Part shown: one piece after another, positions 1-12,284 of the stretch
Numbering within the stretch: position 1 is the first letter of the stretch
How the letters are laid out: the number at the start of each line of letters is the position of its first letter
From: Diospyros lotus
Taxonomy: Eukaryota; Streptophyta; Magnoliopsida; Ericales; Ebenaceae
DNA length: 64,000 nucleotides
Assembly (NCBI RefSeq): GCF_014633365.1
Contig: NC_068344.1
Span: forward strand, 10,803,669-10,867,668
Direction of reading: 5' to 3'
Translations under genes and position numbers: made by a program
Notes under the pieces: model-generated
What the model was told of the DNA's origin: nothing
Seen by the model: only the letters and a program-made list of their open reading frames with translations
Databases searched by the model: none

Positions 1-484
1 CGACAGGGCCTCACACTCAGCTTCATTATTGGTGGCTGGGAAACCGAATCCCAGGGCTCAGAGGATCATGTGATCCTTGGGGCTTATCAACATAACCCCA
101 GCTCCAGCTTCCTGCTCGCTTGATGACCCATCCACGTACAACTCCTAGAATGGTTTTTCCGAGCACTCAACTCTCTTCAATTGGCCCAGTGAACTCAGCA
201 ATGAAGTTTGCCAAAGCTTACCCCTTTATGGCTGACCTTGGTTTATACTCTATATCGAATTGGGCGAACTCAATAGCCTACTTCAGTAAGTGACCTGAGG
301 GGTCTGGCTTTTGTAAGATTTGCCTCAGCAGGTACTTGGCTAGGACTTCAATCTGATGAGCTTGAAAATAAGGCCGTAGCTTCCTTGATGCCATTACCAA
401 GCAATAGGCAAGTTTTTCCATCGGCGTATACCTTGTTTCTGCATCGACGAGGCTCTTGCTGACATAATATATGGGGTGTTGCAC
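1..484 (-). pseudogene. Tat RNase H plus second (archaeal-type) RNase H fragment
   Basis: Positions 484-278 (-) encode an RNase H stretch with PIYYVSKSL, ETRYTPMEK and a truncated C-terminal part. Further downstream the frame resumes with AIEFAQFDIEYKPR and then a second domain with a YVDGSS-like start, AGAGVMLISP and FPATNNEAE, spread over more than one frame. Two RNase H domains in a row are a known hallmark of Tat-lineage elements. Several stops and small indels interrupt the frame. The domain runs off the window edge. Confidence 0.7.
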
Positions 485-640
485 CCCTTCATCCTCTCAA
501 ATGAGAGTTGCACTGAGAGCATGTTAAGACACTCCCAAGTATATGGTCAGCTTTTATCCATCTTTAGGCTTGGCGAGGAGCAGAGCTCGTCTCATATTCT
601 CCTCCAGCTGTTGGAAAGCAAACTCGCATTCTTCTGTCCA

Positions 641-1771
641 CTAGAAATCTTGTGTCTTTTTTAGCAGCTCGAAGAATGGGGCGCATTTATCTGTTGCCTT
701 AGAAATAAATCGGCTCAGGGCAGCGACCTGGTCGTTGAGACTTTGCACATCTTTTTTCCGTACAGGTGACCTCATATCGAGCAAAACTCTTATTTTCTCT
801 GGATTGGCCTTAATGCCTCTATTATTTACCATAAATCCCAAAAATTTTCTGGAGGCCACCCCAAAAGTGCACTTTAGAGGGTTAAGCTTCATCCGATAGC
901 TTTTGAGGACCTTAAACATCTCTCCTAAATCAGAAACGTGATCGGTTACCTACTTTGACTTTACCAGCATGTCGTCAACATAGACCTCCATGGTTTTACC
1001 GATTAGCATCTCGAACATCATGTTCACCAGCCTTTGGTAGGTCGCCCCAGCATTCTTTAGTCCAAATAGCATCACCTTGTAACAATAAAGCCCCCGATCG
1101 GTGATAAATGACGTGTGCTCTTCATCGTTAGGGTTCATGGGAATTTGGTTGCAGGCTGAATAAGCATCCATGAAGCTGAGAAGCTGGTGACTAGCTGTCG
1201 CATCCACAAGCTAATCGATTCTTAGGAGAGGAAAACTGTCCTTAGGGAAAGCCTTGTTCAAGTCAATGAAGTCGACACAGGTCTTTCATTTCCCATTCTT
1301 CTTCTTTACCAAGACTGAATTAGCTACCCAGACCGGGTAATGGGCCTCTCTTATGAACTCGTTTGCCAAAAACTTGTTTACTTCTTCTTTAAGAACGGCA
1401 TAATGCTCAGGAGTCATTGGCCTCCTCTTCTGACGCACTGGTTTGTAGTTAGGATCTACATTGAGCCGGTGCAACATAACTTCCGAGGCTATCCCTACCA
1501 TTTCCTCATGATTCCATGCAAACACATCGAGGTTAGCTTTAAGGAAATTGGTGAGTTGGGACTTTAACTTGGGAACCAGATTCCTTCCCAGTTTGAGGCA
1601 TTTTTCTTCATCCACTTCGCTGACTGAGATGCCTTCTAGCTCTTCCACTGGGCCAGTGGTCCTGTCACAGTCCACCTCGCGAGGGTTCAGATCGTAGCTG
1701 ACACCTCTCTGGCTAGCAGGTCGCGGGTTGCCTCTCGCGACGACATTCACCTTATTTCCTTTCGCCCCCAT
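641..1771 (-). pseudogene. Tat-lineage reverse transcriptase, broken
   Basis: The minus strand encodes the RT entry (KPVRQKRRPMTPEHYAVLKEEV then a VLVKKKNGK-like block), the DLNKAFPKDSFPL region, the palm block GLYCYKVMLFGLKNAGATYQRLV, and the catalytic box VYVDDMLVKSK near 950-985. The connection domain (GFMVNNRGIKANPEKI) follows at 919-641. In-frame stops occur at about 1211-1213, just after the VDDMLVKSK box, and near 640. RT copies genomic RNA into cDNA in the cytoplasmic particle; this copy cannot make the full enzyme. Assignment to Tat is by motif. Confidence 0.85.
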
Positions 1772-2586
1772 TTTTATAACATCTTCATAACAACGCCTTA
1801 CAAGGTGCTACTCACCTCATACGCACCCTACTTCGTTGGAGGTTGGGAACTTGACAGTCAGCGACCTAGTAAAAGTGACCAGATCTAGGTCATTCATTGC
1901 TGGTCTCCCGAGCACGAAGTTGTATGCTGAGGGGCAGTCTACTATCAGGAATTTCGTCAACGTGGTAGCCTGGCGTTATGCGTCTCCAATAGTAAAAGAG
2001 AGATTAATTCGCCCAACGGGGACCACCGCATCTCCTGTGAACCCATAAAGGGGCTCTGAGGATGAGCTTAACTGCTCTAATCTTAGTCCTATCTAATCAA
2101 AGCAAGCTCTGTACATCACATTCACCAAGCTGCCTGTATCCACCATTATCCTTCGCACTTCCGCGTTGTACATTCGGGGATGAATAACGAGGGCGTCATT
2201 GTGTGGTCAGTGCACATCTCAGGCCTCTTCTTCTAAGAAAGTGATCTCCTCTGTCATTCCCCTAGCTCGCTTCATGGGTGCGGCCTGCCTGTTCGATCCT
2301 GCCAACAAGATGTGGTTAGCCTTACGCACATACCTTTCATGGGACAGGTGAGAAGTCCCGACGAGGTGAGACCCACCATGAATCGTGTAGATTGTTCGAA
2401 CTGCCGGTGAGCTCTCATCATCAACCTACCTCTTCTAATTGAATCGTGTAGATTACTGGGTCGACTAATTGGTCGGTCACACTACATAATCCCTCAGTCG
2501 ACCTCTTCCAATCAAGTCCTCCATGGCATCCCTCAAGGCCCATCATTCAGAAGTGTTATAACCTGCCTCGTTATGGTATGCACAGA
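1772..2586 (-). pseudogene. Tat protease and C-terminal gag fragment
   Basis: A VDTGSLVNVMY-type aspartic protease active site is read on the minus strand, with the codons for VDTGS at 2130-2144. Downstream comes the conserved AYNFVLGRPAMNDL-type block (about 1920-1860). Upstream, at about 2586-2500, a gag zinc-knuckle-like stretch CAYHNEAGYNTSE is followed by a stop and ALRDAMEDLI. The frames are not continuous, so this is a relic. An LTR unit begins at 2587 and separates it from the rest of gag. Confidence 0.7.
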
Positions 2587-5500
2587 TGTCAGGGCCCGCT
2601 CCTGGATTACCCGCTAACATAGAAAATTCGAGAGAAGGTCCATTCAAAATGGATACAGATACAAACATCACTTAACATTTTGCCAAATATTTCTTTTCAT
2701 TCACATATTTGCTCACTAATAATAAGAGCTATAAAAATTTATTACATCATTAACTTGGCCTTACCACCCATACACTTATAAAATAAAGAGGGCATTAAGA
2801 CTTTAAATAAAAAAAATGAAGCCTTCTACTTATGCCCTCCCAACTACACTCATAAATCTTGAGGCCGGGACATCTCTGTACACATCTATCCAGAACTCGC
2901 CCAAATATCTATCTTCCTTATACTTGGAATGACAAGAGAAGCAAGGATGAGTCACAAGACTCAGCAAGTATATATATAGAAAGGGAGACATCAATAGGAT
3001 AGTATATGAAGGCATGAGCAATTCAGAGCTAAGGAAAATCACAATCCTGACAACTAAACCTCACTTAAATCCATGCCTTCTATGCTTGACAACATCATCT
3101 CCCAAGAGGGCAATTTCTTACTTTCTATCGAAATACATTTTTCAAAATGAGTTATAAGGTTCGACAAGTGTCTATAAACAATGAAAATTGGATATGACCA
3201 GACTATCCCTGAATATCATGCATATCATGCCACATATGGACACTTGCCAATCTCAAAAACATAGATGAAACATAAATCCATGACTTCCATATTAATCATG
3301 ATTCAATTAACATATATATATATATATCATGCTTTCTTTTCTTACAACAATTCCCACACTTTACTAAGGAAGGTAACATTCACCCACTTAGACCATAGCA
3401 TAACGCCATTTCATCAACATAACTTATGGTACAAAAATGGGTAATACATACAAATCAATCATGCGGACACACCGTCTTTTTGCGAATACACCGCCTTTTG
3501 TAATATAGAACATAATGCTATGCATCACAACTACAAGCACAATTACAACAAGTAACATTCACGCACTTGACACCATAGTGCAACGTACTTAATCAACATT
3601 ATCCATAGCATAAGAAAATACATGATGCACATATAAAAACAAATGCAGACGAGCCGCCTTGATGGGATATCCCCATTTCTTTCTTTCTTTGCGGACAAAC
3701 TGCCTTTCTTTTCACATTTATCTCTTTGCAGACGAACTGCCTTTCTTGCCATGGCATGCCTTGGGGATATCCACTTCCTTTCTCCTGCGCAAAATAATAG
3801 GTGCATAAAGACAATATATACACATACATATGCATACACATTCCATCATCTTTACAACTTCACAACAACATGCCTAAAATCACCCACTAGGATTCTAGGC
3901 ACCACATCACATCATGATCATGCATATGACTTCATTCACATCCATTTATGGCAACCACATCCATTAAGGCAAGTATTTATATAGTGATAGGAATGCATCA
4001 CCCATGAAACTACATAGGTATACCAACCAAAAACATTTCATAACAACCTCCCAATGATTATTATTATTCTTCCTAATCCAAGACAATTACTAAACCCCAT
4101 GTATTTACGTATATATATTTTCAACACCTCTTATTATTTTAGAGGATTGAGAGGTATCGGAGGAAGCATTTAAAACACTTTACTTTGATAATTTTACATG
4201 ATTTGGTTTAATAAAAGCCTTAACCAACTCAAATCACAACCAAAATATATGATATCATATGTCAAATAGAAGCCCTCGAAGTTTAGTTTATGACGCTTCA
4301 AACAGATCACAATTCTGAGTTCTACACCAAAAGTCATGGCTAAAATAGCGAGACATGCGCAGAGTAGTCAAGTTGCGGTTGAGTCGACTTGACCTCCTAA
4401 ATGAGTCGACTTGGCAGAGAACGAACAAAAAAGGCTAAAAAACCACCAAAAACACTTAAAATGGCCACCAAACACTCCAAAACTCTCATTCTAGCTTCCT
4501 AACCCACCAAAGTCATTCCTTAAAGGAAGAATGGGGTGAGCAAACCTCAACAAAACCATCAACAAGACCCAACAAGGCTTGACATGACATATGGATCAAA
4601 GGAAAAAAATTATAAAAATATACAATCGATACCGACATACTTTTAAAAATTGAGGAAGAGAAAACCATGAAGCATTTCATTGCTATAATGGAAAAGAAAG
4701 CTTGCACAACCATTTTAAAAAAATGAGTGCAAGAGAACTTGCCTTTTGAAACTTAGATCGAAGAGAAGAAAAAGCCTCCTCCTCCAAGATGCAAATCCCT
4801 CCACCTTTGAAGTTTTAATTCATTTAAGCATAATGGAAAGAGAAGAAGAAGAAAACGGAAGAGAATGAGAAGAGGAACAAGGTCACGAGAGAGGGAAAGA
4901 TTGAGAATGAGGAATGGGAAAAATTAGACAAAGAGCCTTGGCCCGCACATTTTCTTATTTCTTCTCTTTTCTTTATTCAACCCATTATGCTAATTATCAT
5001 TTTACCCTTTTCTTTTTCTTACATAACATATAACACATAAGCCCACTTTAGACATTTCATAAACCATTTCAACTTTTATTAAATAAATACCCAACTTTAT
5101 GTACATGGGCCCAATGCCCATTTCATTAGCCCAACTCAAAGGGCGTCAACATATCCTTAAGCCCAATAGGCTTCACAACATTACAACAATTAAAATATAC
5201 AAAATCTCTCTTAGGCTCAACCCATGTTTCCAAAGCCCAATCCATTAATCGAAACACATCACATATGAGCAAAGCCCATTTATGCCATTCTATTTTAAAT
5301 GTATTTTACCAATGGGCTCAAGCCCAACCCATCAACTAAATACACAACACACTACTACATGGCTTAAGCCCAAATGAGCAACCCAAACCATTAATTTAAC
5401 ACATAATTTACTTACATATATTTTGCCACATAAAATTTTTCTCACATTAATTTAATAGGGAAAATTTTCCAATGCACATAAATAAATATTAATAACTCCT

Positions 5501-5633
5501 AGACCTACTAATGGATTGTTACAACATAACTTTTCCTTATTTTTGAATTTTTTGGGGGGTTTTATCGAGTTAGGTTTCCCGAAATCCTTCTTGCTTCTCT
5601 CCATGGCGAAGATCATTTCTTAGGGGTCTGACA
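2587..5633 (-). mobile_element. LTR-like unit (solo LTR), family also seen at 56312-56991
   Basis: The unit begins TGTCAGGGCCC and ends GGGGTCTGACA, so it has TG...CA ends with matching TGTCAG/CTGACA termini. Its left 450 bases are the reverse complement of 56560-56991, including the stretches around 'CCTGGATTACC' and 'CGAGAGAAG'. It interrupts Tat gag, whose coding sense resumes on both sides. I could not find an exact 5-bp target duplication (left flank ACAGA, right flank AGGCA), so one boundary may be off or mutated. There is no coding content. Purine-rich DNA occupies 4740-4930. Confidence 0.65.
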
Positions 5634-5811
5634 AGGCATTATAGCCGTCAAAGCGACCTGATCGTGAAGGTCACTCTTCTTTCTCCGCTTTGCGAGCTCA
5701 CTTGGAGACTTGATTGTTTGAGCGATCTCCTTGAGTCTTTCTTCCATTGTTTTCGTTATTCCTCTTCTTGTTCGTGTTGGATCCCCCAGCCCCTTCTTTC
5801 TGTCCAGCGGG
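5634..5811 (-). pseudogene. Tat gag middle fragment
   Basis: The minus strand reads a lysine- and asparagine-rich gag segment (PAGQKEGAGGSNTNKK followed by RNNENNGRKTQGD) that continues the gag frame broken at 7485. It ends at the LTR unit starting at 5633. This is a low-complexity linker between the gag core and the zinc-knuckle region. Confidence 0.55.
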
Positions 5812-7484
5812 TGGTTGCACTCTCACCCTGCAATTAAAACACAATAAAATTTATATTGGATTTGCTCTTTTTTTATTTTTATTTTGGTGAGAGGTTTATA
5901 CTCGCCAGTGTTCGAGTGCAGTTGTAGTCCAAATTTAATTTATTTTCTGGATAAGTCTAGGTCGTCTATTGAGAGATTTATTTATGACAAAAGAAAAAGA
6001 ATGTCACGCGCATACACATCTAGATGAATTGGCAACAATATTTTTTGTGAATTTTTATATAACGGATGCTAGGAAATAAAACAAAGCAGAAATTAAAATA
6101 AACACTAAATGTGAGAATATAGAATTGGATAACACTTGAGTTAAGATAATTTCAGTACCAACCCGCTGATCCCCAATTTTTAGCTGAAAAGATTAGCAAC
6201 ATTAATTTAATTTCAGATATGAGAGTATGCTATTAAATACAATTAGAGATGATGATAGTTCTAGTTTAAGCAATCCTCATACATGATATGCGGGATTCTA
6301 TTTTAAACAATTACCATAAATTCGATTGCAATTAATACACAAAATAACGAAATTAATCATCCGAGTTTGGGTATGATAACGTTTCCAGTTCTAGTAACTC
6401 TCATACGTGGCATGAAAGCTCTAAGTTAAGCTTACGCTTCAATCCAAACCTATTGAATTCTCAATAATTAATACACACTCATACTGAAATTTAAATTAAT
6501 GTCACTCATTTGAAGCGTAGCTTTCTTTGGGAATCATTGGCATTGGACACTGTCCTTGTCTTAACCCAAAATTGGATTTAGCTACTCATCTTCATTTGAA
6601 AGTTAATTGACAAAAATTTAAATAGAGTAATTTAAATGACAGAATTTAAATGACAGGAATTAAAACAGCAGAAATTAACTGGCCATTTAGGCGGTGGATA
6701 ATAAAAAGACGTGAATTAAAATTACAAAAATTTAAAGATAGAAATTAACTGGCCATTTAGGCGGTGGATAATAAAGTAACAATAAATAATATGAGAATTC
6801 AAGAGAAGAAAGAAAAGAAGTAAGATTACAAGAGAAGACAAGAGAGAAAAAAAGAGAGAACAAGAAAAATTCTCAAAGAGAACCTCTAAGAAAACAATTA
6901 AGTTTTGATTTAAGAATAATAATAGCCCTTTATAAGTGCAACTAAGTGAGTTATTTATAACTCACAAAATGCAATACAAACCACACAATTTTAGTTATAC
7001 AACTAGACATAATTATATCTAATGGGCAGTCATACACCTAAAGTTAAATGGATATTAGCTAAAAGACACATCTAAAGTTAAATGGATTTTAGGTAAAAAA
7101 ACACACATAAAGTAATACTCATAAAATAAATAATTAAAAATAAAAATAAAATTAATTTTTTACAAGTTGGGTTTTGGGTTTTCTTTATGTTGGATTTAGG
7201 CCTTCCTTAGGATTAAAATGCTTGGGTCTTCTTTGGAATTAAAATGCTTGGGCCTTATTTGGTTGGACTCCATTTAATAGTTGACCCAATTACACTAGAT
7301 TTTGAGTAGTAACGTTGGCCATCTGATTGACTCTTTAACATCTTCAATTAAACGACAAATGTCAATTTCTTCATATCATCCTGACAATAGTACATAATGT
7401 GCATAATTATTCAAACTAAACATTAATATAAGATAAAAATAAGGATATAATTAATTAAGATTTAGAAAAATTAACTCCTCATCA
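5812..7484 (-). mobile_element. Athila-like solo LTR with TSD GCGGG
   Basis: Flanked by an exact 5-bp repeat GCGGG (5807-5811 and 7485-7489). It starts TGGTTGCACTCTCACCCTGC, the reverse complement of the 3' end of the Athila LTR at 12285-14372. It shares long diverged stretches with it, such as the GCCATTTAGGCGGT motif twice (near 6690 and 6750) and the block around 6370-6440. It is therefore an older, diverged relative of the intact element, in the opposite orientation and reduced to a single LTR by recombination. Confidence 0.85.
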
Positions 7485-7790
7485 GCGGGCTTCTTCGAGC
7501 CAAAAGCCTTTTCCCATCGAATCTTCTTAGCAACTCGTTCATAGAATTCCCCCAGATCCTTGACATGAGTCCTATAAATGCTCTCATAAAGCTTCCCATC
7601 TTTGCGAAGATTTGCGGAGATCGCAATCAAGGCACTTTCATTGGAGAGATCTTCAATATTGCTCACCTCACGCCTAAACCTAATAATGTAGTCCTTTAAG
7701 GACTCATTTGTCCTCTGGAATACTATGGCGAGGTGACACGACGAGGTGAGTTACCTTCTCAACGCCCTATACTGGTTGAGAAACCTTCGC
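7485..7790 (-). pseudogene. Tat gag core fragment
   Basis: The minus strand encodes a retrotransposon gag core: CQRRFLNQYRALRR, a stop, LTSSCHLAIVFQRTNESLK, then DYIIRFRREVSNIEDLSNES and GDLGEFYERVAKKIRW-like text. Gag forms the cytoplasmic virus-like particle. The frame has one in-frame stop and is severed at 7485 by the Athila-like solo LTR. Confidence 0.75.
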
Positions 7791-7832
7791 TGACACTCTT
7801 CGCAACTGCTAATGCTTCAAGGTGAAAGGCTT

Positions 7833-8460
7833 CTAAACCAAACTTAGAGAATATTGCTTAAAGTAGCCGGAAACACACGACACTTGGCCAACGAGCTGGT
7901 TGTCTGCAAATCCATCTAGACATTGCCATTTACGGGTAGTGTTCCATACATTGTTCGATGGTTGGAACAAAAAACACCAAGTATCGAAAGAATTAGTTTT
8001 GGCGAGGGAGTCATAGAAGATGCAATCCTCCGAGCGAGGGCGACGTAGGGTATATAGGTGATATATGTTCCTCACTACGCAGAGGTAGAAAAAGCCAAAT
8101 AAGAGTTCAATAGAAAAGACCACCTCTTTCTCTTGGTAGCATATAAAGAAGGCGACTAGTTGGGCCCAGCTATTAGGGTGCAACTGGCTCAAAGCTAAGC
8201 CTTTAACTTTGAGGAATTGAAGGCCAAAATCGTGAAAGGGAAGGCTAAAGTTGTGGCTAAAGCTGACCTAAAAAACACTCACCCAACCTTTCTCTACGTT
8301 GGCCGATCGAGGAATCCTAGTTTAGTACGCAGACGGTACCCTATGGTTGCTACGAAGAAGAGTGACATCATCCTCCGACATCTGGGAACATATGCCCTTG
8401 AGGTAATCCCGGATAACCCCGTTTTTTTCAGTCTCCCTATTGTATATTTTGGTGTTCTCC
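7833..8460 (-). pseudogene. Extra ORF upstream of Tat gag (putative gypsy-type transposon domain)
   Basis: A 119-residue stretch (8192-7833) opens MSQLHPNSWAQLVAFFICYQ and continues to a SNNVWNTTRKW-like end. It resembles the plant domain annotated as 'putative gypsy type transposon' (Pfam Transposase_28), usually found upstream of gag in Tat-type elements. Further upstream (8460-8217) the pieces MSEDDVTLLRSNHRVPS fit the same domain's N-terminal part in a broken frame. The function of this domain is not known. Confidence 0.5.
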
Positions 8461-9324
8461 ATGATCCTAAGGAAGAAAGAGGAAATAAGTCAGATCACAG
8501 TCTATTAGTTCAAGTTCTTTCTGCCTACAATATTCTTTAAGGTTCATTCTAGCCTTGGTATTATCTTTAGTTTTACCCTTCACATCCATTATTGTATTGA
8601 AAATATTGTCAAAAATATTTTTCTCAATATGCATGACATCTAAGTTGTGTCGGATCATATTATCTTTCCAGTATGGTAATTCCCAGAAAATGCTTCGTTT
8701 TGTCCAATTGTACTCTACACCATACCCAGGCATAGCACAGTCCTGTAGCTGGAGGATAGATGGAAAATTACAGACTCTCTGAAAAACGTTATCTCCAGTT
8801 AACCGTGGTGGTGGAGAAAAATTATCAACTCTATTTTTTCTAAATGCATCTGTATTTCTCCGAAAGACATGATCCATAGGCAAGAATTGCCTGTGACAAT
8901 TAAAAAATGACGTCTTCCCACCATATTTGAGATTGAAAGCTTTAGTTTTCTCCAAACAATATGGACATGCTAATCTACCATATGTCATCCAACCAGATAA
9001 CATTTCATATGCAGGAAAATCATTAACGGTCCATAATAGAGCAGCTTTCATAAAAAAATTATTCTTTGTTGATATATCATAAGTCAGAACACCTTCGTAC
9101 CACAACAATTTAAGTTCATCAATTAGAGGCTGTAAGAACACATCTATCTTTTTTTTTCAGGTTTGATGGACCTGGAATAATAGTAGTCAAAAAAATAAAC
9201 TCTCTTTTCAAACACATTCCAGGAGGCAAATTATATGGCGTCACAATGCCGGCCAACAAGAATACGGGTGACCCGATTTACCATACGGAATAAACCCATC
9301 TGCACAAAGACCAAGCCTCACATT

Positions 9325-11455
9325 TGTAACACTCCACCTATTCAGGGCGTGTTATGTCTTAGGGAATTTAGGAACTTTTTTTTTTTCCACACTACCTCAC
9401 CCCGAAATTCCCTTAGACCTATCTAGTGCTTGACGAAATAATTTATACACTAGAGATAAATAAAATCTTATAAAGCGGAAGCTGAAATCGAAACTGATCA
9501 TAGCATTTCATACATAGATAATTGAACATGGCACTTGTTACAAAGTTGATACATAAGTTCCTAAAGATAATTTAAAACGTACATAATACTTGAAATATTC
9601 GTACTACAACATAACATGGCACGCTTGCTCATTACTTGATGACTTGCATCATTACACATCTTCGACTTCCGTACCATTACTGCAAGTCCTGATTGGAATG
9701 TTGAATATTCCAGGGGCAAAACTCGAATTAGATGATGAACCATCTAAGTAAGGCACAAGATGATTTATCATGTGTGTATGTAATGTCTTACTCATCGTAA
9801 GTGTCAACTGCACTCTTCATGCTACTTCCCATTTTTACGACCACCTCTTTCGAAACCAGAATGTATGGGGCACCCTTGGTACAGTAGCGGTGCTAGTTCG
9901 TACTCCTTACAGCCATGATGCATGTGATCAATAATATCAACTTGTTCATATGCATTTCATAGCATGTCATGTGTGCAGTCTACGTGATGAATACATATCA
10001 GGGCATGTCAATATGATGAAGCATTCCTGAGGATCGGGTGTAAACATAAATATTTATAGCCATACTAATCTGGCAACGGTACACTTACATTCCACAATTT
10101 AAGTTGCCTTGAAAAGCGTGTCGTCCTTGAAAGACGAGCTATTTCCCAATCCTAATGCCCCAAGGATTCCTAAAACATTAAATTTATTTCCAAAATGTTA
10201 ATTTACTATTTCTTCATAATTTCTACAATTTCTCTTTATTTTCTAAGTCTTATGTCCTCAAAATTTCATAATAAATATCTAAACTTTCATGTAACTCAAT
10301 TTCTCTTTACCAATATTCATTAAATAATATTTCTAGCATTCTAGAATTTTCTTGAAATTTTCCAAATTTAATTCCTATTTCTTCCCTTATTTCCATAATA
10401 GCAAAACTACTTAAATAATTAATTAATTTAGCATTTTCCAGAAAATTTTTCACAAAATAAGACATAAACAAAATTCTAGATTTTCTAGAAATTTTTGCAA
10501 AATTTTATCTATTTTCTTTTTATTTTTTTCTTTTCTTTTTTTTCCTAGTGGTGCAAGCCACGTGCCTTCTTCCTACTAGCAGGCGCGTGCAGCCACGCGC
10601 TCGCCTGGTGCGTCTTCTCCGGCAGCTACTTCACCGCCAGCGACGCTCCGACTCCTCCAAGCTTCAAAAAAGCTCTCCCACCCCCCTATTTTCAACCTCC
10701 CAAACCCAATTACAACCTTAAAATCAAGAAAAATCAACTGGAAGTACCTCAATTTAGCGTTCGAAGGTGCAGCTCAGGCGACTTGCCCGATTTTTCGGCG
10801 AGGCTCGATTCTTCTTCTCTACTGCTCCGTTGGCCACCAAACGCTCCAGAAACCTTACCCACGATGCAAAGACCAAAACCTCACTCACCAAACTCTCAAA
10901 CACTGCCTCAATCTCTCACTCGTTGAAGTAAAATTTTCGATGAAAGGGGCTGCTCAATCGCGACTATTTATAGCCAAAAATCTGTCGTGAGCTGTCCCAT
11001 CAAGGGCGCCACGCATCCTAAAGGCCATCCCGACAGCCATATCAGCCTTACCCTCCTCCCTTGCCCTCTGATTTTTGAGTTGTAGGCGCGGCCAGGGCAT
11101 GGCCATCGCGCCTGCTCCTTGATTTGATTTTCTGATATTTTATATATATATATAATATACATATACACGAATTTAATATATACATGTATACATATAACGG
11201 TAAGAAAAATCCCAATTTTTAATATAATTTCTGGTATATTTTAACTATAATTATACTATATACTTTATACAAATGAATTTAACTATGATTAAACTATATA
11301 CATAAATAAATTAATTACAACTAAATTTATTTATATAAATAAATTTATACTTACCCTATTAAATTTACTGATAAACACTTAAAATTCTAATAATTTCTCT
11401 AGGGTCTTAAATACCAAAATTGTAATTATTATTCATGATATCTTAGGGTATTACA
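9325..11455 (-). mobile_element. Solo LTR, TSD ACATT, inserted in TNP2
   Basis: The unit runs from TGTAACACTCC to GGGTATTACA, 2131 bp, flanked by exact ACATT repeats at 9320-9324 and 11456-11460. The TNP2 coding frame is continuous when the unit is left out. A TATA-like CTATAAATAG on the minus strand (10963-10972) suggests minus orientation. It has no coding sequence. A GC-rich part at 10550-10900 is probably the R/U5 region. The family is unassigned; TGTAA...TTACA ends are common among plant Ty3/gypsy LTRs. Confidence 0.88.
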
Positions 11456-12284
11456 ACATTTCTTGGATCGGTGAAGAAGTTAGGATATTTTTAATCAAAA
11501 TGTTTCCATGCTTTCCCGTCAGACAGGTGAGACAATACACTAGGCTCTCTCTGACTTTCATGATGCCATCTTATGCTCGAAGCTGTAACCGTAAAAGCAT
11601 ATATTCTCTACAGTCTTGGTATGAGAGGTAAATACCACATTTTTTTTTATAAGAAATTTGTTTAAATTTTTCTTTCTCACTTCTTACAGGTTAAAAACAA
11701 GGATGGTCGCAAAACTTACAATTCATCTTGGATTCATCATCCTTATAATACAACATACACCCATTTGAACAACAATCAATCTTCTGATAACTGAGGCCAA
11801 GCTGCGAAACCAACTTCTTGGTATGATAAAAATCAGTTGGCACATTATTACCAGTTGGCATTGTTTGGTGAGTAAACTGCATGATTTCATTATACCCACA
11901 TTCGGGAATATTATAATCAGACTTTATACTTAACATCCTAACTGTAGCAGAAAGTTCACTTTCTACTTCGCAGTTTGAATACAATGGAGCCTGTGTAGTA
12001 AACAACATGTCATAAAATGTTTGTGCATTTTCATTCGGTGTTTCGTCTACATTGTAAGTTTGATAACCACTTCCACTACCAATATCTTGCATTATATATG
12101 GTGCATTAGATGGCCCGGCCGCATCCATTACTATCTGTTCATAAGAATTAAATTGATAATTAAAATTGTCTTCTCTATAATATTCATTTTCAACAATCGA
12201 AAGAGGCACAACGGGCACTTCTTCACCATGATGAGTCCAACAATAACAACTCTTCATGAATCCATGTTTACAAACATCTCTTAT

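Larger units (their letters stand above)
1..8466 (-). mobile_element. Decayed Tat-lineage Ty3/gypsy retrotransposon, interrupted by two LTR insertions
   Basis: Reading the minus strand from high to low coordinates gives an upstream extra ORF (about 8460-7833), gag (about 7790-7485, continuing at 5811-5634 and 2586-2500), protease (about 2165-1800), reverse transcriptase (1771-641), RNase H (484-160) and a second RNase-H-like domain (150-1). The order, the VDDMLVKSK catalytic block and the second RNase H domain point to the Tat (Ogre/Retand) lineage; this is family knowledge. Gag is cut by LTR units at 5812-7484 and 2587-5633. Stops and frame changes show it is dead. The 3' LTR would lie left of the window. 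No 5' LTR is visible: at 8466 it abuts a CACTA transposase fragment, so the 5' end has been lost. Confidence 0.8.

Noticed and set aside
8217..8540. 107-residue plus-strand ORF
   Set aside because: It overlaps and is antisense to the Tat upstream ORF and the TNP2 fragment, both of which have recognisable motifs.
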